From: Oscillospiraceae bacterium
GTDB lineage: Bacteria > Bacillota > Clostridia > Christensenellales > Aristaeellaceae
Assembly: GCA_031282605.1 (NCBI GenBank)
Contig: JAITDK010000031.1
Span: 1 to 5,437, forward strand
Direction of reading: 5' to 3'
Length of the DNA stretch: 5,437 bases
Shown here piece by piece: positions 1 to 5,437 of the stretch. Position numbers and translations under genes: made by a program. The first letter of the stretch is position 1, and the number at the start of each line of letters is the position of its first letter. The notes beneath the pieces are model-generated. The model saw only the letters and a program-made list of their open reading frames with translations, ran no database searches and had not been told where the DNA came from.

Positions 1-751
1 TGTAATCCTTGACCATCTGGATGGTCGGTATCACGTGCTTCTCTTCCAGTTCGCGCAGCATTTCAAACCCTGTCGCGATCTCTTCGGCCGTATACTGCAG
101 TTGGTTGTCATCCACCCATACCTTACCGTACATCGATTCGAGATAGTACACCATGAATATAATCTCGTCGAATTCGGTGAACATCAGCGGGTAGTAGTCG
201 TCGCCCAGGTTTGTTTTGAACGCTTCGCCGGATGCGAGCAGGTCGTCCCATGTTACGGGGATGGCGACTCCGGCCTTGTCGAAAGTGTTCTTGTTCCAAT
301 ACATTGTGCGCGCGGTCATGGCGACCGGGATACCCTGCAGTTTGCCGTCAAGCTCGCTGGCTTTCAGCGCGCTCTCGGGGAACTGTGTGACGTCCAGCAC
401 GCTGGAGTACTGGTACAGGTCGGCGAACACGTTGCCGTTCGCGCCGAAGCTGTATATCCAGTTCCAGTTGATTTGCACGATATCCTGCGCGGTGTCGGTA
501 GCGAAGGCGAGGCCCATCGCGTCCTCCCAGCCGGTCCAGGCGTTGAAGGTTGGTTCGATGGTAATATTCGGATACTTCGCGTGGAAGGCGTCGATGGCGG
601 CCTGGGTCGCTTCGGCGCGGGACTCGCCGCCCCACCAGCTCATGGTCAGCGTGATGTTGTCCGTCGTCAGTCCCGCGTCCTCGGCGAGAGCGACGGCGCA
701 CAGCGAAGACGCGATCGCGACCGCGATCAAGATCGATAGGATGCGTTTCAT
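1..751 (-). CDS. ABC transporter extracellular sugar-binding protein, family 1 (3' end cut by window edge)
   Basis: Captures a sugar or other organic solute outside the cytoplasmic membrane and delivers it to an ABC permease. The minus strand stays open from the ATG at 751-749 to the left edge, giving 250 codons of a protein that is normally about 400-450 residues. Residues 1-23 form a Sec signal peptide: MKR, a hydrophobic core, then ALA|ED as cleavage site. Cys18 is not in a good lipobox (SSLC), so a type I signal is more likely than a lipoprotein. The mature part shows the family pattern: TLTMSWWGG (35-42), a KYPNITIEP strand (59-67), and the diagnostic stretch at 136-172 with GIPVA, MYWNK, FDKAG and TWDDLL. 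Tryptophans W39, W40, W72, W75, W96 and W98 suggest a carbohydrate ligand (inference). AAGGAG at 765-760 lies 8 nt before the start, and a strong promoter lies upstream. Permease genes probably follow beyond the left edge. The exact substrate cannot be read from the sequence. Confidence 0.93.
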   Translation of the reverse strand, partial: MKRILSILIAVAIASSLCAVALAEDAGLTTDNITLTMSWWGGESRAEATQAAIDAFHAKYPNITIEPTFNAWTGWEDAMGLAFATDTAQDIVQINWNWIYSFGANGNVFADLYQYSSVLDVTQFPESALKASELDGKLQGIPVAMTARTMYWNKNTFDKAGVAIPVTWDDLLASGEAFKTNLGDDYYPLMFTEFDEIIFMVYYLESMYGKVWVDDNQLQYTAEEIATGFEMLRELEEKHVIPTIQMVKDY

Positions 752-759
752 GCGCAACA

Positions 760-765
760 CTCCTT
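760..765 (-). promoter_or_regulatory. Ribosome binding site of the sugar-binding protein gene
   Basis: The minus strand reads AAGGAG here, 8 nt before the ATG at 751. This is a full-strength Shine-Dalgarno sequence at ideal spacing. It fixes the start codon, which is also immediately followed by the signal peptide. Confidence 0.88.
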
Positions 766-780
766 AGAATTGATGGCGCT

Positions 781-809
781 ATTATATCAGAAAGAACGTG
801 CTGTTTCAA
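781..809 (-). promoter_or_regulatory. Housekeeping-sigma promoter for the sugar-binding protein gene
   Basis: On the minus strand TTGAAA (809-804) is followed after exactly 17 nt by TATAAT (786-781). That is a perfect -10 and a 5/6 -35 at optimal spacing. Transcription would start near 774, giving a leader of about 20 nt that contains the AAGGAG ribosome binding site. The promoter overlaps the first codons of the divergent plus-strand reading frame that starts at 798, so the two 5' ends compete for the same DNA. No clear operator is visible around it. Confidence 0.85.
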
Positions 810-1934
810 TGTGCAGCGGCAGGTTTGTGGTTTTTGCCAGGGAAAATGATTGGGTGGCGCGGCGGGGCGTGGGAACCGGCGGAGCGCATGTATCGCTTTG
901 GCAGCAGGATAATGCCGCTGGTCACCACCGCGCATTTCCCCCGCCATCCTTCCCAGCACTATTGGCCGGAGCTGTTCCCAGGCAATGCGCTGTACAAGGA
1001 AAACAACTATGTCGAGTACAATAACGCCTTTTCGTACGCTACCAGCAACCCCAGCGACGAGCAGTTGTTTACATCCATATCGAAGGCCATCGACGCTAAA
1101 CTCGCGGGTAAGCCTGTCGACGCGTTCCATCCGTTTACAGTGAGGGATTGGTATGAATCGCTGGCTCGTCAGATCGAGCAAGCCTCCGGCGAAGCGGCTG
1201 AGAGAGGCGCGGATTCGGCGGCGGAATGGTATCCGACCAACGTGGACTTCAAAATGCTCGCCGGGATATCGCGTTACCACGCGCGAATGGTATGCGCTGC
1301 GTGGTATAATGACTTGTTTGAGAAAACGGGGGACGGGGTCGCTGGCGTTAAGGCGTATGAGGCGCTCACCGCCGCGCGCGCGGTGTGGCGAACGCTGTCG
1401 GATATAGGTTCCGCGAACTATTACCATGACCTTATGTTCGACATAGGGACGGGCATGAGGCGGAACGGCACGTGGGCGGATCGTATTCCCGGCCAGCTGG
1501 ATAAGGATGTGCGGACGCTGAAAGACGCGCTGTCCAAGGCGGGCATACATGACGTTAGCGAAGGCGATCCGCTGCGGTACTGCAGCCTTGCCGATCCCAT
1601 GACGGCCGTGGCCAAGGCCAGATTGATCGTTCCCGGCGTGGCGCGGGCGGGACGGCCGCTAACGGTAACGGTTCAGGCAAACGAGTTTGCGCCGTTCACG
1701 GACGCTACGCTGTACTACCGGCACATGAATCATCGGGAGAAATATCAGCGTCTGCCGATGACGCGCATAGGCGACGAGTGGATCGCGGAGATCCCCGCCG
1801 ATTACGTACAGGCTGAGTGGGATATGGTCGTTTATTGCGCCGCGCACATATTCGGAGACAGCACGGTGATGCTGCCGGGCATGAGCGAAGTAGAATCCGA
1901 TTTCCCGGTGAAGATTGTGCGCACGGCGGAATGA
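798..1934 (+). CDS. Protein of unknown function, possibly a 5'-truncated large carbohydrate-related protein
   Basis: I do not recognise a named family. The frame encodes 378 residues from GTG 798; in-frame ATGs at 846, 888 and 912 are alternative starts. None has a convincing Shine-Dalgarno sequence at normal spacing, and the frame is open only back to a TGA at 771. There is no signal peptide. From about residue 38 the protein looks well ordered: a HFP-HPSQHYWPELFP segment (46-61), a FHPFTVRDWYESLARQ segment (110-125), a mostly helical region rich in Trp, Tyr and Arg (about 117-250), then a beta-rich C-terminal domain (about 272-376) with LYYRHMN and IPADYVQAEW that resembles an immunoglobulin-like sandwich. 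A helical block followed by a beta-sandwich is typical of the tail of large carbohydrate-active proteins, so an upstream catalytic part may be missing (inference). It is coding rather than a shadow: composition is balanced, and the overlapping minus-strand frame is Arg-rich. It could be a short intact gene or a remnant. Confidence 0.7.
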   Translation: MLFQCAAAGLWFLPGKMIGWRGGAWEPAERMYRFGSRIMPLVTTAHFPRHPSQHYWPELFPGNALYKENNYVEYNNAFSYATSNPSDEQLFTSISKAIDAKLAGKPVDAFHPFTVRDWYESLARQIEQASGEAAERGADSAAEWYPTNVDFKMLAGISRYHARMVCAAWYNDLFEKTGDGVAGVKAYEALTAARAVWRTLSDIGSANYYHDLMFDIGTGMRRNGTWADRIPGQLDKDVRTLKDALSKAGIHDVSEGDPLRYCSLADPMTAVAKARLIVPGVARAGRPLTVTVQANEFAPFTDATLYYRHMNHREKYQRLPMTRIGDEWIAEIPADYVQAEWDMVVYCAAHIFGDSTVMLPGMSEVESDFPVKIVRTAE

Positions 1935-1967
1935 CGTGAGTTTGGCGTATCCTCTGTCGCTGCGGCG

Positions 1968-1993
1968 GCATCGTCCCCTTATGGGGACGATGC
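1968..1993. promoter_or_regulatory. Perfect 11-bp inverted repeat with 4-nt loop (operator, terminator or attenuator)
   Basis: GCATCGTCCCC, the loop TTAT, then GGGGACGATGC form an uninterrupted 11-bp stem. It starts 34 nt after the stop codon of the preceding gene and ends 118 nt before the carboligase start. A T-rich tail is missing (GGGTTGAAGG follows), so it is not a standard intrinsic terminator. It could be a transcript-end stabiliser, a regulator-binding palindrome (for example for the IclR-type protein in this window), or one arm of an RNA switch. The structure is certain; the role is not. Confidence 0.6.
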
Positions 1994-2095
1994 GGGTTGA
2001 AGGAACCGGCTGCGTCCCGGAACAGACTATCGGAGCGCAACCCGTTCCCCATCACCCGTCGTCCCCTATGGGGCGGCTCCCCATTAACACGTATG

Positions 2096-2101
2096 AAAGG
2101 A
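2096..2101 (+). promoter_or_regulatory. Ribosome binding site of the carboligase gene
   Basis: AAAGGA lies 10 nt before the ATG at 2112. The spacing is slightly long, but it is the only purine-rich site there. It supports 2112 as the start, which also matches the usual beginning of the N-terminal TPP-enzyme domain. Confidence 0.7.
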
Positions 2102-2111
2102 TGATTCATAA

Positions 2112-3791
2112 ATGCAAGCGGCTCAAGCCTTAGCCCAAATCCTGGTCAAGGAAGGCATCACTGACGCGTTCGGCATTCCGGGAGCCGGTATCAACCCGGT
2201 GTATAAATACCTGGAGCATGCCCCCATTAATCACTACTGCATGAGACACGAGGAGGCGTGCACCCACGCGGCTGACGGATACTACCGCGCCAGCCATCGT
2301 ATCGCGCTGGCGATATGCACGTCCGGCCCGGGCGCGACCAACTTCGTGACGGGATTGTATACCGCCAACATCGATTCCATACCGTTCCTGGCGATCACTG
2401 GCCAAGCCAGCGTCAGCCAGTTGGGGACTGACCCGTTCCAGTGCGTGAGCATCGCCGAGATAACCAAGACGATCACGAAGAAATCTACCTGCGTGCTGGA
2501 CGCTAGGACGCTGCCTGACGTGCTGCGCGAGGCCTTTTACCTGATGCGCTCCGGCAAGCCAGGCCCCGTGCTGATCGACCTGCCGCTGGACGTGCAGCAG
2601 ACGGAGATCGAGTTCGACATAAACGAATATCACCCAATCCCGATTGAAACGCCGACGCCCGATCCCGCCTTGATCGAGCGAGCTATCGATATACTCGCGT
2701 CCGCCGAGAAACCGTTGATCATAATGGGCGGCGGCGTTACGCTCAGCCAATCGGAACCGGAGCTGATAGCGTTCGCCGAGTCATTGCGCATCCCGATTAT
2801 CATGACATATATGGCCAAAGGCGGCGTTCCGCTGGCCCATCCGCTGAACGCGGGTCACGCGGGCATACAGGTCGGACAGCCCGTCGGCAACGCCACGTTC
2901 CTGGAGAGCGACGTCGTGCTGGGCGTCGGCTGCCGCTTCACGGATCGCCACACGGGCGACTTGAAGGTATATCGCGGCGAACGCAGGTTCATCCACATCG
3001 ATATCGAACCGAGCCAGATCGGCAAGGTGTTTCAACCGGATTTGGGGATAGTGTCCGACGCGAAAAAAGCGATTCTCGCGCTGACGGACGCCGCGAAAAA
3101 GCGCGGACTCAATCCCTTCGACAGCGGTCGCGTCGCGGATCTGCAGGAAAGGCGCGTAAAGCTGGCGCGTAAGACCGACTATGATATGAAACCCATCATG
3201 CCTCACCGCGTATTCCACGAAATAAACCGCGCGTTCGACGCCGATACAATGTTCACTGTCGGATGCGGCATCACTCAGATCTGGTCGGGTCAGCTGCAGA
3301 ATATCGACAAGCCGCGGCGTTATCTGCCGTCCGGCGGGGCGGGCACGCTGGGCTATGAGATTCCCGCCGCATTCGGGGCTAAGGTGTCCGATCCGGCGCA
3401 TCACTCCGTGACGGCGCTGGGCGACTTCGGATTTACGTTCATGGGTGAGGAGATCGGCGTCGCTGCCGTGTTTGAGAAGCCCATCATCGTCGTGATAGTC
3501 AACAACGCGTACCTGGGCTTGATCCGCCAGAATCAGAAGGGCGCGTATGGGTTTGAATACGCGGTCGATATGCCGTATAATCAGGACGGGCGCGTTGATT
3601 ACGTGAAGGTGGCGGAAGGCTTCGGCTGCAAGGCGGAGCGCGTGTTTACCCCGGATGAACTGCGTGACGCTCTTGGCCGGGCAAAGGAATCCGGCAAGAC
3701 GTACGTGATCGACGCCGTATGCGTACCAGAACAACTGTGCGACATGGGCGTCAGCCTGACAGCCATAAAGAGTTTCGCGCCGCAAGCGTGA
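2112..3791 (+). CDS. gcl: Glyoxylate carboligase-like thiamine-diphosphate enzyme (tartronate-semialdehyde synthase type)
   Basis: By homology this joins two glyoxylate molecules to tartronate semialdehyde plus CO2, using thiamine diphosphate (TPP), Mg2+ and a structural FAD, in the cytoplasm. The 559 residues show the three domains of the acetolactate synthase superfamily: N-terminal TPP domain (about 1-165: FGIPGAGINP at 20-29, TSGPGATN, DSIPFLAITGQA, SGKPGPVLIDLP), central FAD-type domain (about 185-325: GGGV, GNATFLESD, RHTGDL, HIDIEPSQIG, DLGIVSDAK) and C-terminal TPP domain (about 365-535: GDF at 437-439 and NN at 464-465 for the metal and diphosphate). The blocks VNNAYLGLIRQ, VDYVKVAEG and IEPSQIG match E. 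coli Gcl (593 residues) better than acetolactate synthase, as does GDF in place of the usual GDG. The odd point is Glu47 in the RHEEA motif: E. coli Gcl has Val51 at this place (RHVEG), whereas most TPP enzymes have Glu. The substrate may therefore differ. It lies 59 nt before the TIM-barrel gene, a likely operon. Superfamily is certain, Gcl type likely, exact reaction unproven. Confidence 0.82.
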   Translation: MQAAQALAQILVKEGITDAFGIPGAGINPVYKYLEHAPINHYCMRHEEACTHAADGYYRASHRIALAICTSGPGATNFVTGLYTANIDSIPFLAITGQASVSQLGTDPFQCVSIAEITKTITKKSTCVLDARTLPDVLREAFYLMRSGKPGPVLIDLPLDVQQTEIEFDINEYHPIPIETPTPDPALIERAIDILASAEKPLIIMGGGVTLSQSEPELIAFAESLRIPIIMTYMAKGGVPLAHPLNAGHAGIQVGQPVGNATFLESDVVLGVGCRFTDRHTGDLKVYRGERRFIHIDIEPSQIGKVFQPDLGIVSDAKKAILALTDAAKKRGLNPFDSGRVADLQERRVKLARKTDYDMKPIMPHRVFHEINRAFDADTMFTVGCGITQIWSGQLQNIDKPRRYLPSGGAGTLGYEIPAAFGAKVSDPAHHSVTALGDFGFTFMGEEIGVAAVFEKPIIVVIVNNAYLGLIRQNQKGAYGFEYAVDMPYNQDGRVDYVKVAEGFGCKAERVFTPDELRDALGRAKESGKTYVIDAVCVPEQLCDMGVSLTAIKSFAPQA

Positions 3792-3824
3792 CGCTAATCG
3801 GATGCCGGCGGCAAACGGAATATC

Positions 3825-3846
3825 AAGGGAGAATCAAAGGAGAATC
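3825..3846 (+). repeat. Tandem 11-bp duplication carrying two Shine-Dalgarno sequences
   Basis: AAGGGAGAATC (3825-3835) is followed directly by AAAGGAGAATC (3836-3846), 10 of 11 bases identical. The second copy gives AAAGGAG ending 8 nt before the ATG at 3851, ideal for initiation. The first copy lies 11 nt further upstream and could act as a standby ribosome site. The strong second site is why 3851 is chosen over upstream in-frame starts that would run into the end of the carboligase gene. Confidence 0.8.
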
Positions 3847-3850
3847 GGAC

Positions 3851-4759
3851 ATGCAAACTCCATTGTCACACTGGATGAAGCTGGGTATCGTCTACTTCAT
3901 GGCATACCCGTTCGCGATGAGCGGCGAGGGCGATATCGAGGGCACCATGCGCCGAATACTGGAAGATCCAGACTTCGACTGCATCGAGATCACGCGCGTC
4001 AACGATCCCGCTCTGAGGGAGAGGCTTAAAGAGCTGATCCGCCAGAGCGGCGTCACAATGACATACGGCGCACAGCCGCAGCTGCTGCGCAATCAAGAGA
4101 ATGTGAACAGCCTGGACGAAGGCCTGCGCCGCCGCGCTATCGACCGACTGAAAACCTGCATTGACGAGGCGTACGAGATGGACGCGCATGGCTTCGCCTT
4201 CTTGGCAGGCAAATACAGCCCCGACTCCAAGGAGCGAAGCTACGCCGCGTTGGTGGAAAGCACACGCGAACTGTGCGGCTACGCGGCCTCTAAAGGGGAC
4301 ATGCCGGTTAACCTGGAGGTGTTCGACGACGACGTCGAGAAGTGCTCGCTGATTGGTACGGCTGACTACGCGGCGCGTTTCGCAGAACGGATCAGCCGTG
4401 AATTCCCCAATTTCGGATTGATGGTCGATCTAAGCCACGTGACGCAGCTGCATACCGGCATCGACGCGAACATCGATCCAATCGCGCCGTACATCCGCCA
4501 CGCGCATATCGCAAACGCTGTGCTGACGCCAGGTGCGCCCGCTTACGGCGATCAGCATCCGCGCTTCGGCTTCCCGAACAGCGTGGTGGACGAGGATATG
4601 CTCGCCGCGTTCCTGCGCAAGCTGTTCGATATCGGCTACATGGGCGAGGGCAAGCGGCCTATCGTCTCGTTCGAGGTCAAGCCGTGGGGCGATGAAGACA
4701 GCGAGTTCGTCGTCGCCAACGCGAAACGGTTCTTACGGTCGGCGTGGTTAAGGGTGTAG
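3851..4759 (+). CDS. Xylose-isomerase-like TIM-barrel protein (sugar isomerase/epimerase superfamily)
   Basis: A 302-residue cytoplasmic protein, likely a metal-dependent isomerase or epimerase acting on a small sugar or hydroxy-keto acid. It has the alternating strand-helix pattern of the AP-endonuclease-2 / xylose-isomerase fold: FDCIEITRV (42-50), VTMTYGAQ (68-75), AHGFAFLAGK (112-121), VNLEVFDDD (153-161), FGLMVDLSHV (188-197), IRHAHIAN (215-222), PIVSFEVKPW (270-279). Glu156, Asp193 or His196, His219 and Glu275 lie at the ends of strands where this superfamily places its divalent-metal ligands (positions assigned by pattern). It follows the Gcl-like gene by 59 nt on the same strand. Hydroxypyruvate isomerase (Hyi), of the same fold but about 258 residues, follows gcl in E. 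coli, so a Hyi-like role on tartronate semialdehyde is the first hypothesis. The sequence does not resemble E. coli Hyi closely enough to name it; other members act as epimerases, dehydratases or decarboxylases. Confidence 0.85.
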   Translation: MQTPLSHWMKLGIVYFMAYPFAMSGEGDIEGTMRRILEDPDFDCIEITRVNDPALRERLKELIRQSGVTMTYGAQPQLLRNQENVNSLDEGLRRRAIDRLKTCIDEAYEMDAHGFAFLAGKYSPDSKERSYAALVESTRELCGYAASKGDMPVNLEVFDDDVEKCSLIGTADYAARFAERISREFPNFGLMVDLSHVTQLHTGIDANIDPIAPYIRHAHIANAVLTPGAPAYGDQHPRFGFPNSVVDEDMLAAFLRKLFDIGYMGEGKRPIVSFEVKPWGDEDSEFVVANAKRFLRSAWLRV

Positions 4760-4775
4760 TATTAATTCACCCTAA
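4748..4775. terminator. Possible bidirectional terminator between the convergent genes
   Basis: TTAAGGGTG (4748-4756) and CACCCTAA (4768-4775) pair as an 8-bp stem with one bulged A, around an 11-nt AT-rich loop. The stop codons of both convergent genes fall inside it: TAG of the plus gene in the loop, and TAG of the minus gene (4774-4772) in the right arm. There is no proper T-tract on either side, so termination is plausible from position but weakly supported by sequence. Confidence 0.4.
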
Positions 4776-5437
4776 CGCTGTCCGAGGCGAACGCCTATCT
4801 CCCGCGCCGCGTGTTGCAGCATGGGCACAAACGTCTCGATCCGCTCGGGGGTCATTCGCGCGGAGGGTCCGGTTATGCTGATACCGGCGACGCACTGATC
4901 CTGATAATCGTAAACGCCCACGGCTACGCACCGCGCGCCCAGTTCGCACTCCTCTTCGTCGAGCGCGTAGCCCTGCTGCCCGATACGCTGCAGTTCCGCA
5001 GTCAGCGCACCGCAGTCCGTCAGGGTGTTCGGCGTGAACGCGGTCAGACCCTTGCGCTGTATCAGCCGATCGACCGACGAAGGCGCTTGTGCGCTGAGCA
5101 GCGCCTTGCCGATGCCGGTGCAATGCATAGGCGCGCGCTTGCCGATCCGTTGAGTGATCTTCAGGATACCGTCAGGCCCGTCCAGCACGTCGATGTAGCT
5201 GATCGCCTGATCATCCTCGACGGCCAGGCAGACGGATTCCTGGCACTGCTTGGACAGCTCGACCAGGAAAGGATGCGCCGCGTCCCGTATGCGCAGTTTG
5301 TCGCTGATCATCGAGCCGATGCGCGCGAAGCCCAGCGTCAATCCATATTGGGATGTATCGGACTCTTGGTAGACATAGCTGCGCGCCCGAAGCGTGCGCA
5401 GCATCCGCAGCGCAGTGGCCGACGGCATGTCCGTGCG
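4772..5437 (-). CDS. IclR-family transcriptional regulator (N-terminus cut by window edge)
   Basis: A DNA-binding regulator that senses a small acid through its C-terminal domain. The frame stays open through the right edge; the codons before the ATG at 5428 read R-T-D and continue the fold, so that Met is internal. About 30 residues are probably missing from a family length near 250. Counting from that Met, residues 1-20 are the recognition helix and following part of the winged helix-turn-helix (PSATALRMLRTL). A linker with YGLTLGFARIG (28-38) follows, then the effector domain (about 45-215) with the signatures GKRAPMHCTGIGKALLS, TDCGALTAELQRI, GYALDEEECELGARCVAV and AGISITGPSAR. Cys103 and the GIGKALL helix are in the usual ligand pocket region. 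In E. coli the IclR-family AllR represses gcl and is relieved by glyoxylate, so this protein may control the adjacent carboligase genes. That link is inference; the family call is firm. Confidence 0.93.
   Translation of the reverse strand, partial: RTDMPSATALRMLRTLRARSYVYQESDTSQYGLTLGFARIGSMISDKLRIRDAAHPFLVELSKQCQESVCLAVEDDQAISYIDVLDGPDGILKITQRIGKRAPMHCTGIGKALLSAQAPSSVDRLIQRKGLTAFTPNTLTDCGALTAELQRIGQQGYALDEEECELGARCVAVGVYDYQDQCVAGISITGPSARMTPERIETFVPMLQHAAREIGVRLGQR

Larger units (their letters stand above)
1935..2111 (+). other. Intergenic leader before the carboligase gene, with competing inverted repeats
   Basis: This 177-nt stretch has no credible gene. It holds a perfect hairpin (1968-1993), a second copy of its left arm (TCGTCCCC at 1971-1978 and again at 2059-2066), a 7-bp complementary pair CGGGTTG (1993-1999) with CAACCCG (2038-2044), and GGGG/CCCC blocks at 2070-2073 and 2079-2082. 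I found no good -35/-10 pair here, so the carboligase gene may be transcribed from further upstream or from a weak promoter. No known riboswitch core, including the TPP type, is recognisable. The ribosome binding site follows at 2096-2101. Confidence 0.5.

Noticed and set aside
35..767. Two overlapping plus-strand open frames at the left edge
   Set aside because: They lie antisense to a clear signal-peptide-bearing binding protein with an ideal ribosome site and promoter. Their products show no recognisable domain.
348..1550. A 400-codon minus-strand open frame crossing the binding-protein gene and the unknown gene
   Set aside because: Its product is very rich in Arg and low in structure, it spans two better-supported genes on opposite strands and ignores the clear promoter and ribosome site at 760-809. 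It is a high-G+C shadow.
1968..1993. Calling the palindrome a standard Rho-independent terminator
   Set aside because: The stem is strong, but it is followed by GGGTTGAAGG instead of a run of T on the plus strand, and no T-run serves the other strand's needs.
2781..3785. Long minus-strand open frame opposite the carboligase
   Set aside because: The plus-strand frame contains unmistakable TPP-enzyme motifs throughout. The antisense product shows no family pattern.
2112..3791. Naming the TPP enzyme IolD, sulfoacetaldehyde acetyltransferase (Xsc) or acetolactate synthase
   Set aside because: IolD is longer and has different motifs. The GDF, VNNAYLGLIRQ and VDYVKVAEG blocks match Gcl best, and no acetolactate synthase small subunit or inositol gene is present. 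The Glu47 difference is reported as a finding instead.
3719..3850. Upstream extension of the TIM-barrel gene to a start inside the carboligase gene
   Set aside because: The extension overlaps conserved carboligase C-terminal codons and lacks a ribosome site, whereas AAAGGAG stands 8 nt before ATG 3851.
5426..5428. ATG 5428 as the true start of the IclR-type regulator
   Set aside because: It falls inside the helix-turn-helix, the preceding codons are open and fit the family, and the protein would lack half of its DNA-binding domain.

Overview
The window (about 57-58% G+C by eye) looks like an accessory sugar or organic-acid catabolism locus of a bacterium. It holds five genes, two of them cut by the window edges. 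The secreted solute-binding protein, its signal peptide, the strong AAGGAG/AAAGGAG ribosome binding sites and a near-consensus vegetative promoter would fit an anaerobic clostridial-type Firmicute of moderately high G+C. That placement is a tentative inference, because there is no rRNA or other phylogenetic marker.

Layout, left to right. (1) 1-751, minus strand: the first 250 codons of an ABC-transporter sugar-binding protein, running off the left edge, with a TTGAAA-N17-TATAAT promoter at 781-809 and a clear RBS. (2) 798-1934, plus strand: a 378-codon protein of unknown function that reads like the C-terminal part of a larger protein. Its apparent 5' end lies on top of the divergent binding-protein promoter, so a 5'-truncated gene is possible. 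(3) 1935-2111: an intergenic leader with a perfect 11-bp inverted repeat and a competing pairing partner, possibly an operator or attenuator. (4) 2112-3791, plus: a thiamine-diphosphate enzyme of the glyoxylate carboligase (Gcl) type. It carries a glutamate where the well-studied Gcl has its hallmark valine. (5) 3851-4759, plus: a xylose-isomerase-like TIM-barrel protein (sugar isomerase/epimerase superfamily), preceded by a tandemly duplicated Shine-Dalgarno segment. (6) 4772-5437, minus: an IclR-family regulator, convergent with gene 5 and cut at its N-terminus by the right edge.

How they may work together (inference): the Gcl-like enzyme would condense two 2-oxo acids such as glyoxylate, releasing CO2 to give tartronate semialdehyde. 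The TIM-barrel protein would occupy the place that hydroxypyruvate isomerase (Hyi) has beside gcl in enterobacteria. The IclR-type protein would sense a pathway acid, as AllR senses glyoxylate in E. coli, and the divergent ABC importer would bring in the parent sugar or sugar acid. No tartronate semialdehyde reductase or glycerate kinase is in view, so the pathway is incomplete here. The Glu47 substitution leaves open a 2-oxo-acid substrate other than glyoxylate. I saw no tRNA, rRNA, CRISPR array, transposase or phage gene.
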